From positions 2,079,001-2,143,000 of the forward strand of contig OX439005.1 of NCBI GenBank assembly GCA_949316495.1: a stretch of DNA of 64,000 nt, in the 5' to 3' direction. Within the stretch, counting starts at the first letter, position 1. Each line of letters opens with the position of its first letter. This stretch comes from Amphiduros pacificus. Lineage: Eukaryota; Annelida; Polychaeta; Phyllodocida; Hesionidae. The notes beneath the pieces are model-generated. The model did not search any database and was not told where the DNA came from. It saw nothing but the letters and a program-made list of their open reading frames with translations. Made by a program: the position numbers and the translations under genes. Below, one piece after another: positions 38,832 to 49,978 of the stretch.

Positions 38832-39129
38832 TCAAAGAAGGGTATTATACCCATTTTTCACCCCCCCCCCACCCCCAAAAAAAACACACCCAGAGAGAAA
38901 ACCAGTTAAATGCTTTTGTGAACATAAGCTGGCCACCAGAATACAATCTTTGTTCAGTTCTGGACTAAATGGCGTGAACATCATTTATGTCATAATTTGA
39001 ACAATGTTGTACTTTTGTGAGGTTATTCCATCACCCAATCTCCTCGCTGTCTGTAATTAGATCCTAATGTCACTCGAGACCACTTTCGCCAAACTCCAGA
39101 ACAGATTTTGTAGACTACCTATTTGGTGT
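38832..39129. other. Non-coding stretch with C and A runs
   Basis: Holds a run of ten C followed by a short A-rich run at 38,861-38,885, possibly a degraded element tail. I see no gene. Confidence 0.6.
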
Positions 39130-39312
39130 GAAATGTGAAATGGTGTTTTTACGACCCTTTCAGCAACTATGGCCATATCAGGTCGACTTTCGAGCCTTTT
39201 AACCAGTGTGAAAGTAACACAGCCGACAGTGGGTGTCGAACCCACCACCTCCCGTCCTCCACTTTAATTACCATTAAAGGCACAGATCCTACACTCTACC
39301 AACTACTACCTA
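39130..39312 (-). mobile_element. Probable tRNA-derived SINE
   Basis: On the minus strand TAGTAGTTGGTAGAG (39,308-39,294) resembles a Pol III A box, and GGTTCGACACC (39,242-39,232) fits the B box GGTTCRANNCC. They are about 24 nt further apart than in a normal tRNA, and no cloverleaf forms between them. This is typical of a tRNA-derived SINE head. The 3' limit is uncertain and I see no clear target-site duplication. Alternative: a decayed tRNA pseudogene. Confidence 0.5.
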
Positions 39313-39474
39313 TTTGGATTAGATGTTCTTATTTACACCTTAAATAGGAAGAATTTGGCACATTGCACTCAATATTTCATTTCAGTTTTAATTCACAGAC
39401 TCCTATATTTCAGATCATTTTTTACAAATCATTTCACGGTACAAGAGTTTATTCATTAACAAAATCTGACCATG

Positions 39475-39860
39475 GAGATCTGATTGGAGACATTTCCTTC
39501 AAAGTTAACTCTGAGATCTGATTGGAGACATTTCCTTCAAAGTTAACTATGAGATCTGATTGGAGACATTTCCTTCAAAGTTAACTATGAGATCTGATTG
39601 GAGAAATTTCCTTCAAAGTTAACTCTGAGATCTGATTGGAGACATTTCCTTCAAAGTTAACTCTGAGATCTGATTGGAGACATTTCCTTCAAAGTTAACT
39701 ATGAGATCTCATTGGAGACATTTCCTTCAAAGTTAACTATGAGATCTGATTGGAGACATTTCCTTCAAAGTTAACTTTGAGATCTGATTGGAGACATTTC
39801 TTCAATGATGATGCAGTGAGATTTGAATGGAGACATTTTCTTCAATCTGATTGGAGATAG
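39475..39860. repeat. 38-bp minisatellite
   Basis: Eight units of exactly 38 bp start at 39,475 and every 38 bp to 39,741 (core GAGATCTGATTGGAGACA), differing at single positions such as CTCT/CTAT. They are followed by two decayed units to about 39,860. No open reading frame of interest runs through it. Confidence 0.93.
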
Positions 39861-40979
39861 TTCCTTTATTGTTAATGCTGTGGATTCTGACATCAACACA
39901 GTAGAAGATTAAACATCTCTCAAAATCATGAGTATTTTCTCATTTAATTTTATAGTACATCAAAACATATCTTTCTGGTATGTATTCACAGAGTTTTACA
40001 TTGACTAGTTTTTCTGCCACAGATAAAAATGACAGTTACTACATGAGACATGTCATTCCTTGTTACGATTATTGATTTGATTCAAAATGGTCCTATTAAC
40101 AATACATTGAATTCAAAACCTTTTGTAAATATTTCAGTGATCAAGAAAATTTTACTGGTCTGAATTATTAGTAGTTTAAGGTGGTTGATTAAAGGATATG
40201 ATGATCTAAAATTACCTTTTTTGTATTTTTTGGGAGAGAATATCATTTTTGTTCTGCACAAAAATCAAAACCAAATATTAGAGCAGGCATTGGTCCTAAA
40301 AAATAGCCAAATTTAAAGTACTATTTTGAACTAAAAATATGATTTTTTTATTACAAAATGAGGTTCCCTATCAAACAAAAATAGCCCAAATCGAGTCAAG
40401 TTGGCAGCAGATTAAAGCAGTCAGTTTAAGTCAGCAGTACTACTTTTTACATTATATTTTGCACAAAATTGATAAAGTTTAGTGCTTCTCACCATGATTT
40501 CTCACAATTCTTATTTTTAAAAATAATAACATTTTGACCTTTGAATATATTGCTTATGAGCAAAAAATGTGACAAAAAACAGAAATTTCTAAGGATGTTG
40601 CAATGATAGCTTCAATATTTATTTCAGCTTAATACTCAACAGTAAAACAATATGTCACCTATTTCTTTCATTTGCAACTAATTCTGTGAAGGCTTTTTTA
40701 TGTTGACCATTTGGAATGCCCAACATGAATATATGAGCACTGAATTCTACAAGTTTCATACAATTCAGTCAATGACAGGTATCCTGTTTCAAATTACAGT
40801 AATTTTTTTTAATCTGTTCAGTTTCTAAGTGAAAAGGAATTTTTCAACAACGCATTACGGTCCCATAAACAAATCCTTTTACATTGCTTAACTGAAATAT
40901 CTTAAATAATATTATATAAATATAAATATAAATCACTTTAAGAGTACACATATACTGGAGGTGTCCACCCTCATGCTGC
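39861..40979. other. AT-rich spacer and MED29 3' untranslated region
   Basis: No protein gene is visible. The right part must hold the MED29 3' UTR. A possible poly(A) signal for it, AATAAA on the minus strand, lies at 40,623-40,618, giving a 3' UTR of roughly 360-380 nt. Other T-rich or A-rich stretches could also serve. Confidence 0.5.
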
Positions 40980-43900
40980 CTACGTCTGTGGTATCTGAGC
41001 CCCGGGCCTCTCTCCCATTCTCCGGGCACATTCCAGCAGAGTATCATGGATCTCTCGGGCAGCATTCACCTGAGCCTTCACCGTGCTCAGATACTGGGGA
41101 TACGGTTGAATGTCTGACTGACCGGCGGGCAAGTTTTGTGGTGGATCTGACTTGCCAAGTCGGCCCTGCACTGGAATGGGCGTCATACGATTACTGTCGT
41201 TTGTCTGACTGTTGCATTCAATCGCCAATCTCTGAAATTCACAAATAAGAATAGGTTAACATTCTGAATCTGTGTTAGTTGAATATCTAAACCCTCAAGT
41301 GTAACGTAGACCAATAATATTACATTTTGCATTCGTTCCTTCCATTTGGTCACCAAGAATGACCTCTTTTGGTCACATTTATTTGTCTGGTGAGAGATAA
41401 TTCTATTGCTGATTTCCAGCTATTTCAACTTTACATCCATCCTACTGAACCCCATCCCAATGAGCCACATCCCACTGAGCCCCATCCCACTGAGCCACAT
41501 CCCACTGAACCCCATCCCACTGAACCCCATCCCGCTGAACCCCATCCCACTGAACCCCATCCCACCGAACCCCATCCCACTGAACCCCATCCCACTGAGC
41601 CCCATCCCACTGAACCCCATCCCACTGAGCCACATCCCACTGAGCCCCATCCCGCTGAACCCCATCCCACTGAACCCCATCCCACCGAACCCCATCCCAC
41701 TTAGCCCCATCCCACTTAGCCCCATCCCACTGAACCCCATCCCACTGAACCCCATCCCACTGAACCCCATCCCACCGAACCCCATCCCACTGAGCCCCAT
41801 CCCACTTAGCCCCATCCCACTGAACCCCATCCCACTGAACCCCATCCTACTGAACCCCATCCCACTGAACCCCATCCCACTGAACCCCATCCCACTGAAC
41901 CCCATCCCACTGAACCCCATCCCACTGAACCCCATCCCACTGAACCCCATCCCACTGAACCCCATCCCACTGAGCCACATCCCACTGAACCCCATCCCAC
42001 TGAGCCCCATCCCACTGAGCCCCATCCCACTGAGCCCCATCCCACTGAGCCCCATCCCACTGAGCCCCATCCCACTGAACCCCATCCCACTGAGCCACAT
42101 CCCACTGAGCCCCATCCCGCTGAACCCCATCCCACTGAACCCCATCCCACCGAACCCCATCCCACTGAGCCCCATCCCACTTAGCCCCATCCCACTGAAC
42201 CCCATCCCACTGAACCCCATCCTACTGAACCCCATCCCACTGAGCCCCATCCCACTGAGCCCCATCCCACTGAGCCCCATCCCACTGAGCCCCATCCCAC
42301 TGAGCCCCATCCCACTGAGCCACATCCCACTGAGCCCCATCCCGCTGAACCCCATCCCACTGAACCCCATCCCACTGAGCCCCATCCCACTGAGCCCCAT
42401 CCCACTGAGCCACGTCCCACTGAACCCCATCCCACTGAACCCCATCCCACTGAACCCCATCCCACTGAGCCACATCCCACTGAACCCCATCCCACTGAAC
42501 CCCATCCCGCTGAACCCCATCCCACTGAACCCCATCCCACCGAACCCCATCCCACTGAACCCCATCCCACTGAGCCCCATCCCACTGAACCCCATCCCAC
42601 TGAGCCACATCCCACTGAGCCCCATCCCGCTGAACCCCATCCCACTGAACCCCATCCCACCGAACCCCATCCCACTGAGCCCCATCCCACTTAGCCCCAT
42701 CCCACTGAACCCCATCCCACTGAACCCCATCCCACTGAACCCCATCCCACCGAACCCCATCCCACTGAGCCCCATCCCACTTAGCCCCATCCCACTGAAC
42801 CCCATCCCACTGAACCCCATCCTACTGAACCCCATCCCACTGAACCCCATCCCACTGAACCCCATCCCACTGAACCCCATCCCACTGAACCCCATCCCAC
42901 TGAACCCCATCCCACTGAACCCCATCCCACTGAACCCCATCCCACTGAGCCACATCCCACTGAACCCCATCCCACTGAGCCCCATCCCACTGAGCCCCAT
43001 CCCACTGAGCCCCATCCCACTGAGCCCCATCCCACTGAGCCCCATCCCACTGAACCCCATCCCACTGAGCCACATCCCACTGAGCCCCATCCCGCTGAAC
43101 CCCATCCCACTGAACCCCATCCCACCGAACCCCATCCCACTGAGCCCCATCCCACTTAGCCCCATCCCACTGAACCCCATCCCACTGAACCCCATCCTAC
43201 TGAACCCCATCCCACTGAGCCCCATCCCACTGAGCCCCATCCCACTGAGCCCCATCCCACTGAGCCCCATCCCACTGAGCCCCATCCCACTGAGCCACAT
43301 CCCACTGAGCCCCATCCCGCTGAACCCCATCCCACTGAACCCCATCCCACTGAGCCCCATCCCACTGAGCCCCATCCCACTGAGCCACGTCCCACTGAAC
43401 CCCATCCCACTGAACCCCATCCCACTGAACCCCATCCCACTGAGCCACGTCCCACTGAACCCCATCCCACTGAACCCCATCCCACTGAACCCCATCCCAC
43501 TGAACCCAATCCCACTGAACCCCTTCCTGAACCCCATCCCACTTAGCCACGTCCCACTGAGCCCCATCCCACTGAGCCCCATCCCACTGAGCCCCGTCCC
43601 ACTGAGCCCCATCCCACTGAACCCCGTCCCACTGAACCCCGTCCCACTGAGCCCCACTCCACTGAGCCCCATCCCACTGAGCCCCATCCCACTGAGCCCC
43701 ATCCCACTGAGCCCCATCCCACTGAACCCCATCCCACTGAACCCCATCCCACTGAACCCCATCCCACTGAACCCCATCCCACTGAACCCCATCCCACTGA
43801 GCCATGTCCCACTGAACCCCATCCCACTTAGCCACGTCCCACTGAGCCCCATCCCACTGAGCCCCATCCCACTGAGCCCCGTCCCACTGAGCCCCATCCC

Positions 43901-46900
43901 ACTGAACCCCGTCCCACTGAACCCCGTCCCACTGAGCCCCACTCCACTGAGCCCCATCCCACTGAGCCCCATCCCACTGAGCCCCATCCCACTGAGCCCC
44001 ATCCCACTGAACCCCATCCCACTGAACCCCATCCCACTGAACCCCATCCCACTGAACCCCATCCCACTGAACCCCATCCCACTGAGCCATGTCCCACTGA
44101 ACCTCATCCCACTGAACCCCATCCCACTGAACCCCATCCCACTGAACCCCATCCCACTGAGCCCCATCCCACTGAACCCCATCCCACTGAACCCCATCCC
44201 ACTGAGCCCCATCCCACTGAACCCCATCCCACTGAACCCCATCCCACTGAACCCCATCCCACTGAGCCATGTCCCACTGAACCTCATCCCACTGAATCCC
44301 ATCCCACTGAGCCCCATCCCACTGAGCCCCATCCCACTGAACCCCATCCCACTGAGCCCCATCCCACTGAACCCCATCCCACTGAACCCCATCCCACTGA
44401 ACCCCATCCCACTGAACCCCATCCCACTGAACCCCATCCCACTGAGCCCCATCCCACTGAGCCACGTCCCACTGAACCTCATCCCACTGAACCCCATCCC
44501 ACTGAGCCCCATCCCACTGAGCCCCATCCCACTGAGTCCCATCCCACTGAACCACGTCCCACTGAGCCCCATACCACTGGGCCCCATCCTACTGAATCCC
44601 ATCCCACTGAACCCCATCTCACTGAATCCCATCCCACTGAGCCCCATCCCACTGAACCCCATCCCACTGAGCCCCATCCCACTGAGTCCCATCCCACTGA
44701 GCCCCATCCCACTGAACCCCATCCCACTGAACCCCATCCCACTGAACCCCATCACACTGAACCCCATCCCACTGAGCCACGTCCAACTGAGCCACATCCC
44801 ACTGAACCCCATCCCACTGAACCCCATCCCACTGAGCCCCTTCCCACTGAACCCCATCCCACTGAACCCCATCCCACTGAGCCCCATCCCACTGAGTCCC
44901 ATCCCACTGAGCCCCATCCCACTGAACCCCATCCCACTGAGCCCCATCCCTCTGAACCCCGTCCCACTGAACCCCATCCCACTGAACCCCGTCCCACTGA
45001 ACCCCATCCCACTGAGCCCCATCCCACTGAACCCCATCCCACTGAGTCCCATCCCACTGAGCCCCATCCCACTGAGCCCCATCCCACTGAGCCATGTCCC
45101 ACTGAGCCCCATCCCACTGAGTCCCATCCCACTGAGCCCCATCCCACTGAGCCCCATCCCACTGAGCCCCATCCCACTGAGTCCCATCCCACTGAGCCCC
45201 ATCCCACTGAGCCATGTCCAACTGAGCCACATCCCACTGAGCCACGTCCCACTGAGCCCCATCCCACTGAGCCCCATCCCACTGAGCCCCATCCCACTGA
45301 GCCCCATCCCACTGAGTCCCATCCCACTGAGCCCCATCCCACTGAGCCCCATCCCACTGAGTCCCATCCCACTGAACCCCATCCCACTGAACCCCATCCC
45401 ACTGAACCCCATCCCACTGAACCCCATCCCACTGAACCCCATCCCACTGAACCCAATCCCACTGAGCCCCATCCCACTGAACCCCATCCCACTGAACCCC
45501 ATCCCACTGAACCCCATCCCACTGAACCCCATCCCACTGAGCCATGTCCCACTGAACCTCATCCCACTGAGCCCCATCCCACTGAACCCCATCCCACTGA
45601 GCCCCATCCCACTGAACCCCATCCCACTGAACCCCATCCCACTGAACCCCATCCCACTGAACCCCATCCCACTGAACCCCATCCCACTGAACCCCATCCC
45701 ACTGAGCCATGTCCCACTGAACCTCATCCCACTGAGCCCCATCCCACTGAACCCCATCCCACTGAACCCCATCCCACTGAGCCCCATCCCACTGAGCCCC
45801 ATCCCACTGAGCCCCATACCACTGAGCCCCATCCCACTGAACCCCGTCCCACTGAACCCCATCCCACTGAACCCCATCCCACTGAACCCCGTCCCACTGA
45901 ACCCCATCCCACTGGGCCCCATCCCACTGAGCCCCATCCCACTGAGCCCCATCCCACTGAACCCCATCCCACTGACACCCATCCCACTGAGCCACATCCC
46001 ACTGAGCCACATCCCACTGAACCCCATCCCACTGAACCCCATCCCACTGAACCCCATCCCACTGAACCCCATCCCACTGAACCCCATCCCACTGAACCCC
46101 ATCCCACTGAGCCCCATCCCACTGAACCACGTCCCACTGAACCCCATCCCACTGAGCCCCATCCCACTGAGCCCCATCCCACTGAACCCCATCCCACTGA
46201 ACCCCATCCCACTGAGCCCCATCCCACTGAGCCACATCCCACTGAGCCACATCCCACTGAACCCCATCCCACTTAACCCCATCCCACTGAACCCCATCCC
46301 ACTGAACCCCATCCCACTGAACCCCATCCCACTGAGCCCCATCCCACTGAACCACGTCCCACTGAACCCCATCCCACTGAACCCCATCCCACTGAACCCC
46401 ATCCCACTGAGCCACGTCCAACTGAGCCCCATCCCACTGAACCCCATCCCACTGAGCCCCGTCCTACTGAACCCCATCCCACTGAACCCCATCCCACTGA
46501 ACCCCATCCCACTGAACCCCATCCCACTGAGCCACGTCCAACTGAGCCCCATCCCACTGAACCCCATCCCACTGAGCCCCGTCCTACTGAACCCCATCCC
46601 ACTGAACCCCATCCCACTGAACCCCATCCCACTGAGCCCCATCCCACTGAGCCCCATCCCACTGAACCCCATCACACTGAGCCCCATCCCACTTAGCCAT
46701 GTCCCACTGAGCCACGTCCCACTTAGCCACATCCCACTGAACCCCATCCCACTGAACCCCATCCCACTGAGCCCCATCCCACTTAGCCATGTCCCACTGA
46801 GCCACGTCCCACTTAGCCACATCCCACTGAACCCCATCCCACTGAACCCCATCCCACTGAGCCCCATCCCACTGAGCCCCATCCCACTGAACCCCATCCC

Positions 46901-49836
46901 ACTGAACCCCATCCCACTGAACCCCATCCCACTGAGCCCCATCCCACTGAGCCCCATCCCACTGAACCCCATCACACTGAGCCCCATCCCACTTAGCCAT
47001 GTCCCACTGAGCCACGTCCCACTTAGCCACATCCCACTGAACCCCATCCCACTGAGCACCATCCCACTGAGCCCCATCCCACTTAGCCATGTCCCACTGA
47101 GCCACGTCCCACTTAGCCACATCCCACTGAACCCCATCCCACTGAACCCCATCCCACTGAGCCCCATCCCACTGAGCCCCATACCACTGAGCCCCATCCC
47201 ACTGAACCCCATCCCACTGAGCCCCATCCCACTGAACCCCATCCCACTGAGCCCCATCCCACTGAACCCCATCCCACTGAGCCCCATCCCACTGAGCCCC
47301 ATCCCACTGAGCCCCATCCCACTGAACCCCATCCCACTGAGCCCCATCCCACTGAGCCCCATACCACTGAGCCCCATCCCACTGAACCCCATCCCACTTA
47401 GCCACGTCCCACTGAACCCCATCCCACCGAACCCCATCCCACTGAACCCCATCCCACTGAACCCCGTCCCATTGAGCCCCATCCCACTGAACCCCATCCC
47501 ACTGAGCAAATTTAACATGTAAGAAATTTCTTACCAAATTCAACTCAATTTGATCGCAGATAGAATAGAAATCTTCCAAACTTTTATCCAACTTTTGCTG
47601 TGTCATATCACCAGTTTTTCTGAAATTAAATAAATGCAATAGACAAAATAGAAAATAACACAATTTATAAATATATATTATGAACGAAAATTGATTAAGG
47701 ACATGTGTTGCGTATTTACAGATGCTCTCACATGGCATACTTACATGGCGCCATCTACTTGTGAATTCTGGTAAAATGCTTGTGCTGCAACTTTTATCAG
47801 GTTCTACAAAAGAATATATTATTTCATGCTTATCATAAAATATATCTTGAAACACTAATATAATTAGATCAAGATTGATCATGAAGGCGTACATCACAAA
47901 TTACCATTATGAGTTAATCAGCTTTATTGAGAGTAGCAGGATGAATAAATATCATCAGGTGAGAAGAATAATGGTCTTATACACGAGTATTTACGGTAAA
48001 ACGTAAATACGATGTTCGTATTTTCGAAATAATGGATATCAATTGCGTTTTAAATGATAAATAAAAGTATAATAATAATTGGAATCAGTGAAATTTTACA
48101 AATTTTCACATCACATCTGGTCAATACCAGCTGCAGACCAGATTTTACACTCTGGCATGGGAGTTCCTGAAAGATGTCGAGTTACCAGATTCCAATGTAG
48201 TTAAACCAGAGGGAAGATTATTCCAGTCAGTCACAGTCCTTGGGAAATAGCTGTATTTATATTGGTCACAGTTGGTCGCCATTTGTATATAGCGATTTCC
48301 ATGGTTTTTCCTTGTACAGGCTGATTTCATTTTGACATGTTCAGGTAGTTTCAAAGCTATTTCACCATTAATAGCCTTATAAAATAGAACCAGCCTCTGG
48401 GTCCTCCTTCTCCCTGCTAGTGAATCACATTTTAGGTCTTCGAGAATCTTTGTTACAGTGCCTGCCTCTCTCTTCCAATTGCTAGACACAAATCTAGCAG
48501 CTCGTCTTTGCACTGATTCTATTTGATCAATATCTTTCTTAAGGTAAGGGTCCCACACACTTGATGCATATTCTAAGTGAGGGCGCACCAGTGTATTGTA
48601 TGTAAGCTGCCTCCTTGATATTACCTGGGCACATGTTGAAGTTCTTTCTTACAAAACCCAGTACTTGATTTGCTTTGCAGACAATATTATTAATATGTTC
48701 ATCCCATTTCATATTCGTTTGTAGCTCTACTCCAAGATAGGGGAGATGATCAACATGTTGCAGGGTGTGACCATTTAATGTATATTTCCTTGTATCAAGA
48801 GCTTGGCTTCTTTTCTTGCTGCTCAAGGTGTATCATTTCTGAGCATAAAAGTCCATTTGCCACTCATTTGACCATTCCTCCAGTGTGTTCAAGTCAGAGT
48901 AGAAAAGTATTGGCCCCAGTACTGTTCCCTGTGGCACGCCAGATTTCACATGTACAGGGTCAACACACGGACAGAGCAAGCGCAAGTGATGTCTCCAAGA
49001 TCAATTTGCATGAATTTTTCGGTTTCCTTCTCGTGAACTCATTTATACAGTGACCGGCACCTGTCCGAAACCGGCAGATAAAACTCAGACATTTTCAACT
49101 CGGTCATAGTTTAGCATACCTTGCTGTACTATAATTGCAATTGAGCTGAATGTTGTCTCTCACACGTCATCTTGTAATTCCCCTGACTTTCAAAACGTTA
49201 AAAGTGTTTATTTGTTTTCACGGCACGAATGTTTGTGTCACTGTCAAATGACGTCAGAAGTGATGACGTGACCAAGATTACCGTATAACTCAATGGAAAC
49301 TCGGACAATCTGCAGGTTTGCTGAATGTGTGAATTTCCCAATAATTCTGTACATATTGAACGTGTCAATTTTATTCTACACGCATTTGTAGTTAACGATC
49401 TACTATCGATGCGAGTAGTTTTTACTCAGTTTTGAAAGATTATGTGAAAATCAGGAGTGAAAAACATGAAAGTGTCCGGATTTGGCTGCCGGTCACTGTA
49501 CATTATATAATACATATTATGTAATATATAGGTCACTCAGTGGCACCTGAGGCCTTGAACACACTCGCGCTTGCTCTGTCCGTGAAAGAAATGCTAGGGA
49601 TGATAACAGTCATGTGAAGTGAATAAAACGGAATTAAAGAAGCTGAGCGATAAATGGGCACCTTCATTGTTTTCGAAATTGAAGCCTTGCTATATTCCAT
49701 TGTGCATACGAACCGTAAGAGAGTCTTTTAGGTGTGGCACCAGCATCTGAAATTTGGATATCGGGTCCACTTCTGTCGGCTGAGGGTTGGGTTGTTGAAC
49801 CTGCTGTTGGGGTTGTTGCTGTAATTGCGTCGCCAT
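40980..49836 (-). CDS. MED29: Mediator complex subunit 29 (Intersex homologue), 4 exons
   Basis: Coding exons on the minus strand: 49,836-49,714; 47,803-47,745; 47,619-47,535; 41,231-40,980. Together they give 519 nt (172 residues plus TAG); the human protein is about 200. All introns are GT-AG and the frame is kept throughout. Residues 5-18 are Q/P-rich. The core runs from DPISKFQMLVPHLKDSL through NLIKVAAQ to LEDFYSICDQIEL, close to human DPVQRYKMLIPQLKESL and LEEFYALCDQLEL. The C-terminal segment PYPQYLSTVKAQ (residues 132-143) matches human PYPQYLAVIKAQ. MED29 sits in the Mediator tail and links activators to Pol II. It is divergent to PAF1 with a shared promoter. Intron 3 (6.3 kb) is nearly all minisatellite; intron 1 holds a LINE piece and a MITE. 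Confidence 0.96.
41436..47506. repeat. 6.1-kb minisatellite of 15-bp units in MED29 intron 3
   Basis: About 405 tandem copies of CCCATCCCACTGAAC or CCCATCCCACTGAGC, with minor variants (CCACGT, CCGCTG, CTTAGC). The length and the lack of stop codons leave several frames open for up to about 2,000 codons on both strands, encoding only simple pentapeptide repeats. Larger blocks are repeated: a 975-bp block (65 units) near 41.5-42.5 kb recurs at 42.5-43.5 kb, and a block of about 285 bp recurs at 43.54-44.10 kb. The strand transcribed with MED29 is G-rich, with a GGGATGGGG cluster in each unit. Confidence 0.98.
47804..48144. other. MED29 intron 1, distal part, no feature
   Basis: AT-rich intron DNA between the LINE fragment and exon 2. 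I see nothing further in it. Confidence 0.7.
48145..48962 (-). mobile_element. Truncated CR1/L2-group LINE in MED29 intron 1
   Basis: Minus-strand pieces read, in order, GVPQGTVLGPILF (near 48.93 kb), DLNTLEEWSNEWQM, then after breaks LPYLGVELQTNMKWDEH and RPHLEYASSVWDPY, IDQIESVQRRAARFV and DWNNLP. The segment that should carry the YADD box is deleted between the first two motifs, and the frame breaks at least twice. It lies in the same orientation as MED29. It is a different subfamily from the element at 34-37 kb. Confidence 0.85.
48964..49586. repeat. Inverted repeat pair around the MITE
   Basis: CACGGACAGAGCAAGCGC at about 48,967 recurs in reverse complement at about 49,569-49,586 (GCGCTTGCTCTGTCCGTG), with AGTG following after zero or one base. 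The arms enclose the MITE. They may be the ends of an older element into which the MITE jumped, or the duplicated edge of the adjacent LINE. Confidence 0.6.
49048..49498. mobile_element. Mariner/Tc1-like MITE (451 bp) with TA target sites
   Basis: CAGTGACCGGCA begins at 49,048 and its complement TGCCGGTCACTG ends at 49,498. Each end is flanked by TA (49,046-49,047 and 49,499-49,500). A second, looser match (CTGTCCGAA near the left end, TGTCCGGAT near the right) extends the terminal inverted repeat. There is no open frame for a transposase, so it is non-autonomous. A TA duplication with CAGT-type ends points to the IS630-Tc1-mariner group. Confidence 0.75.
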
Positions 49837-49978
49837 TTTGTCGCTATTGTGTCTTCCGGTTGCGACTGGTGGGAAAGTTAGGAACTACGGACCGGAACGC
49901 GGCGCAAAACAAAAATATGAGGATAATTTGATCATTTTATACAATATTTGTTATTTGTGGGCACAACAGAGCTGAAAT
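49837..49978. promoter_or_regulatory. Shared MED29-PAF1 divergent promoter
   Basis: Only 142 bp separate the two start codons. CTTCCGG at 49,853-49,859 is an ETS/GABP-type core site, common in bidirectional animal promoters, and the MED29-proximal half is GC-richer than the surroundings. No TATA box stands at a fixed distance on either side. Both 5' UTRs must lie within or overlap this segment unless extra non-coding exons exist. Confidence 0.75.

Noticed and set aside
41406-47522. Open frames of about 2,030 codons on both strands (IPLNP and GMGFS pentapeptides)
   Set aside because: They follow from a 15-bp repeat without stop codons. Several frames on both strands are open at once, and the stretch is intron 3 of MED29.
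49734-49931. Plus-strand 65-codon frame MAPASEIW
   Set aside because: It is antisense to MED29 exon 1 and runs into the promoter.
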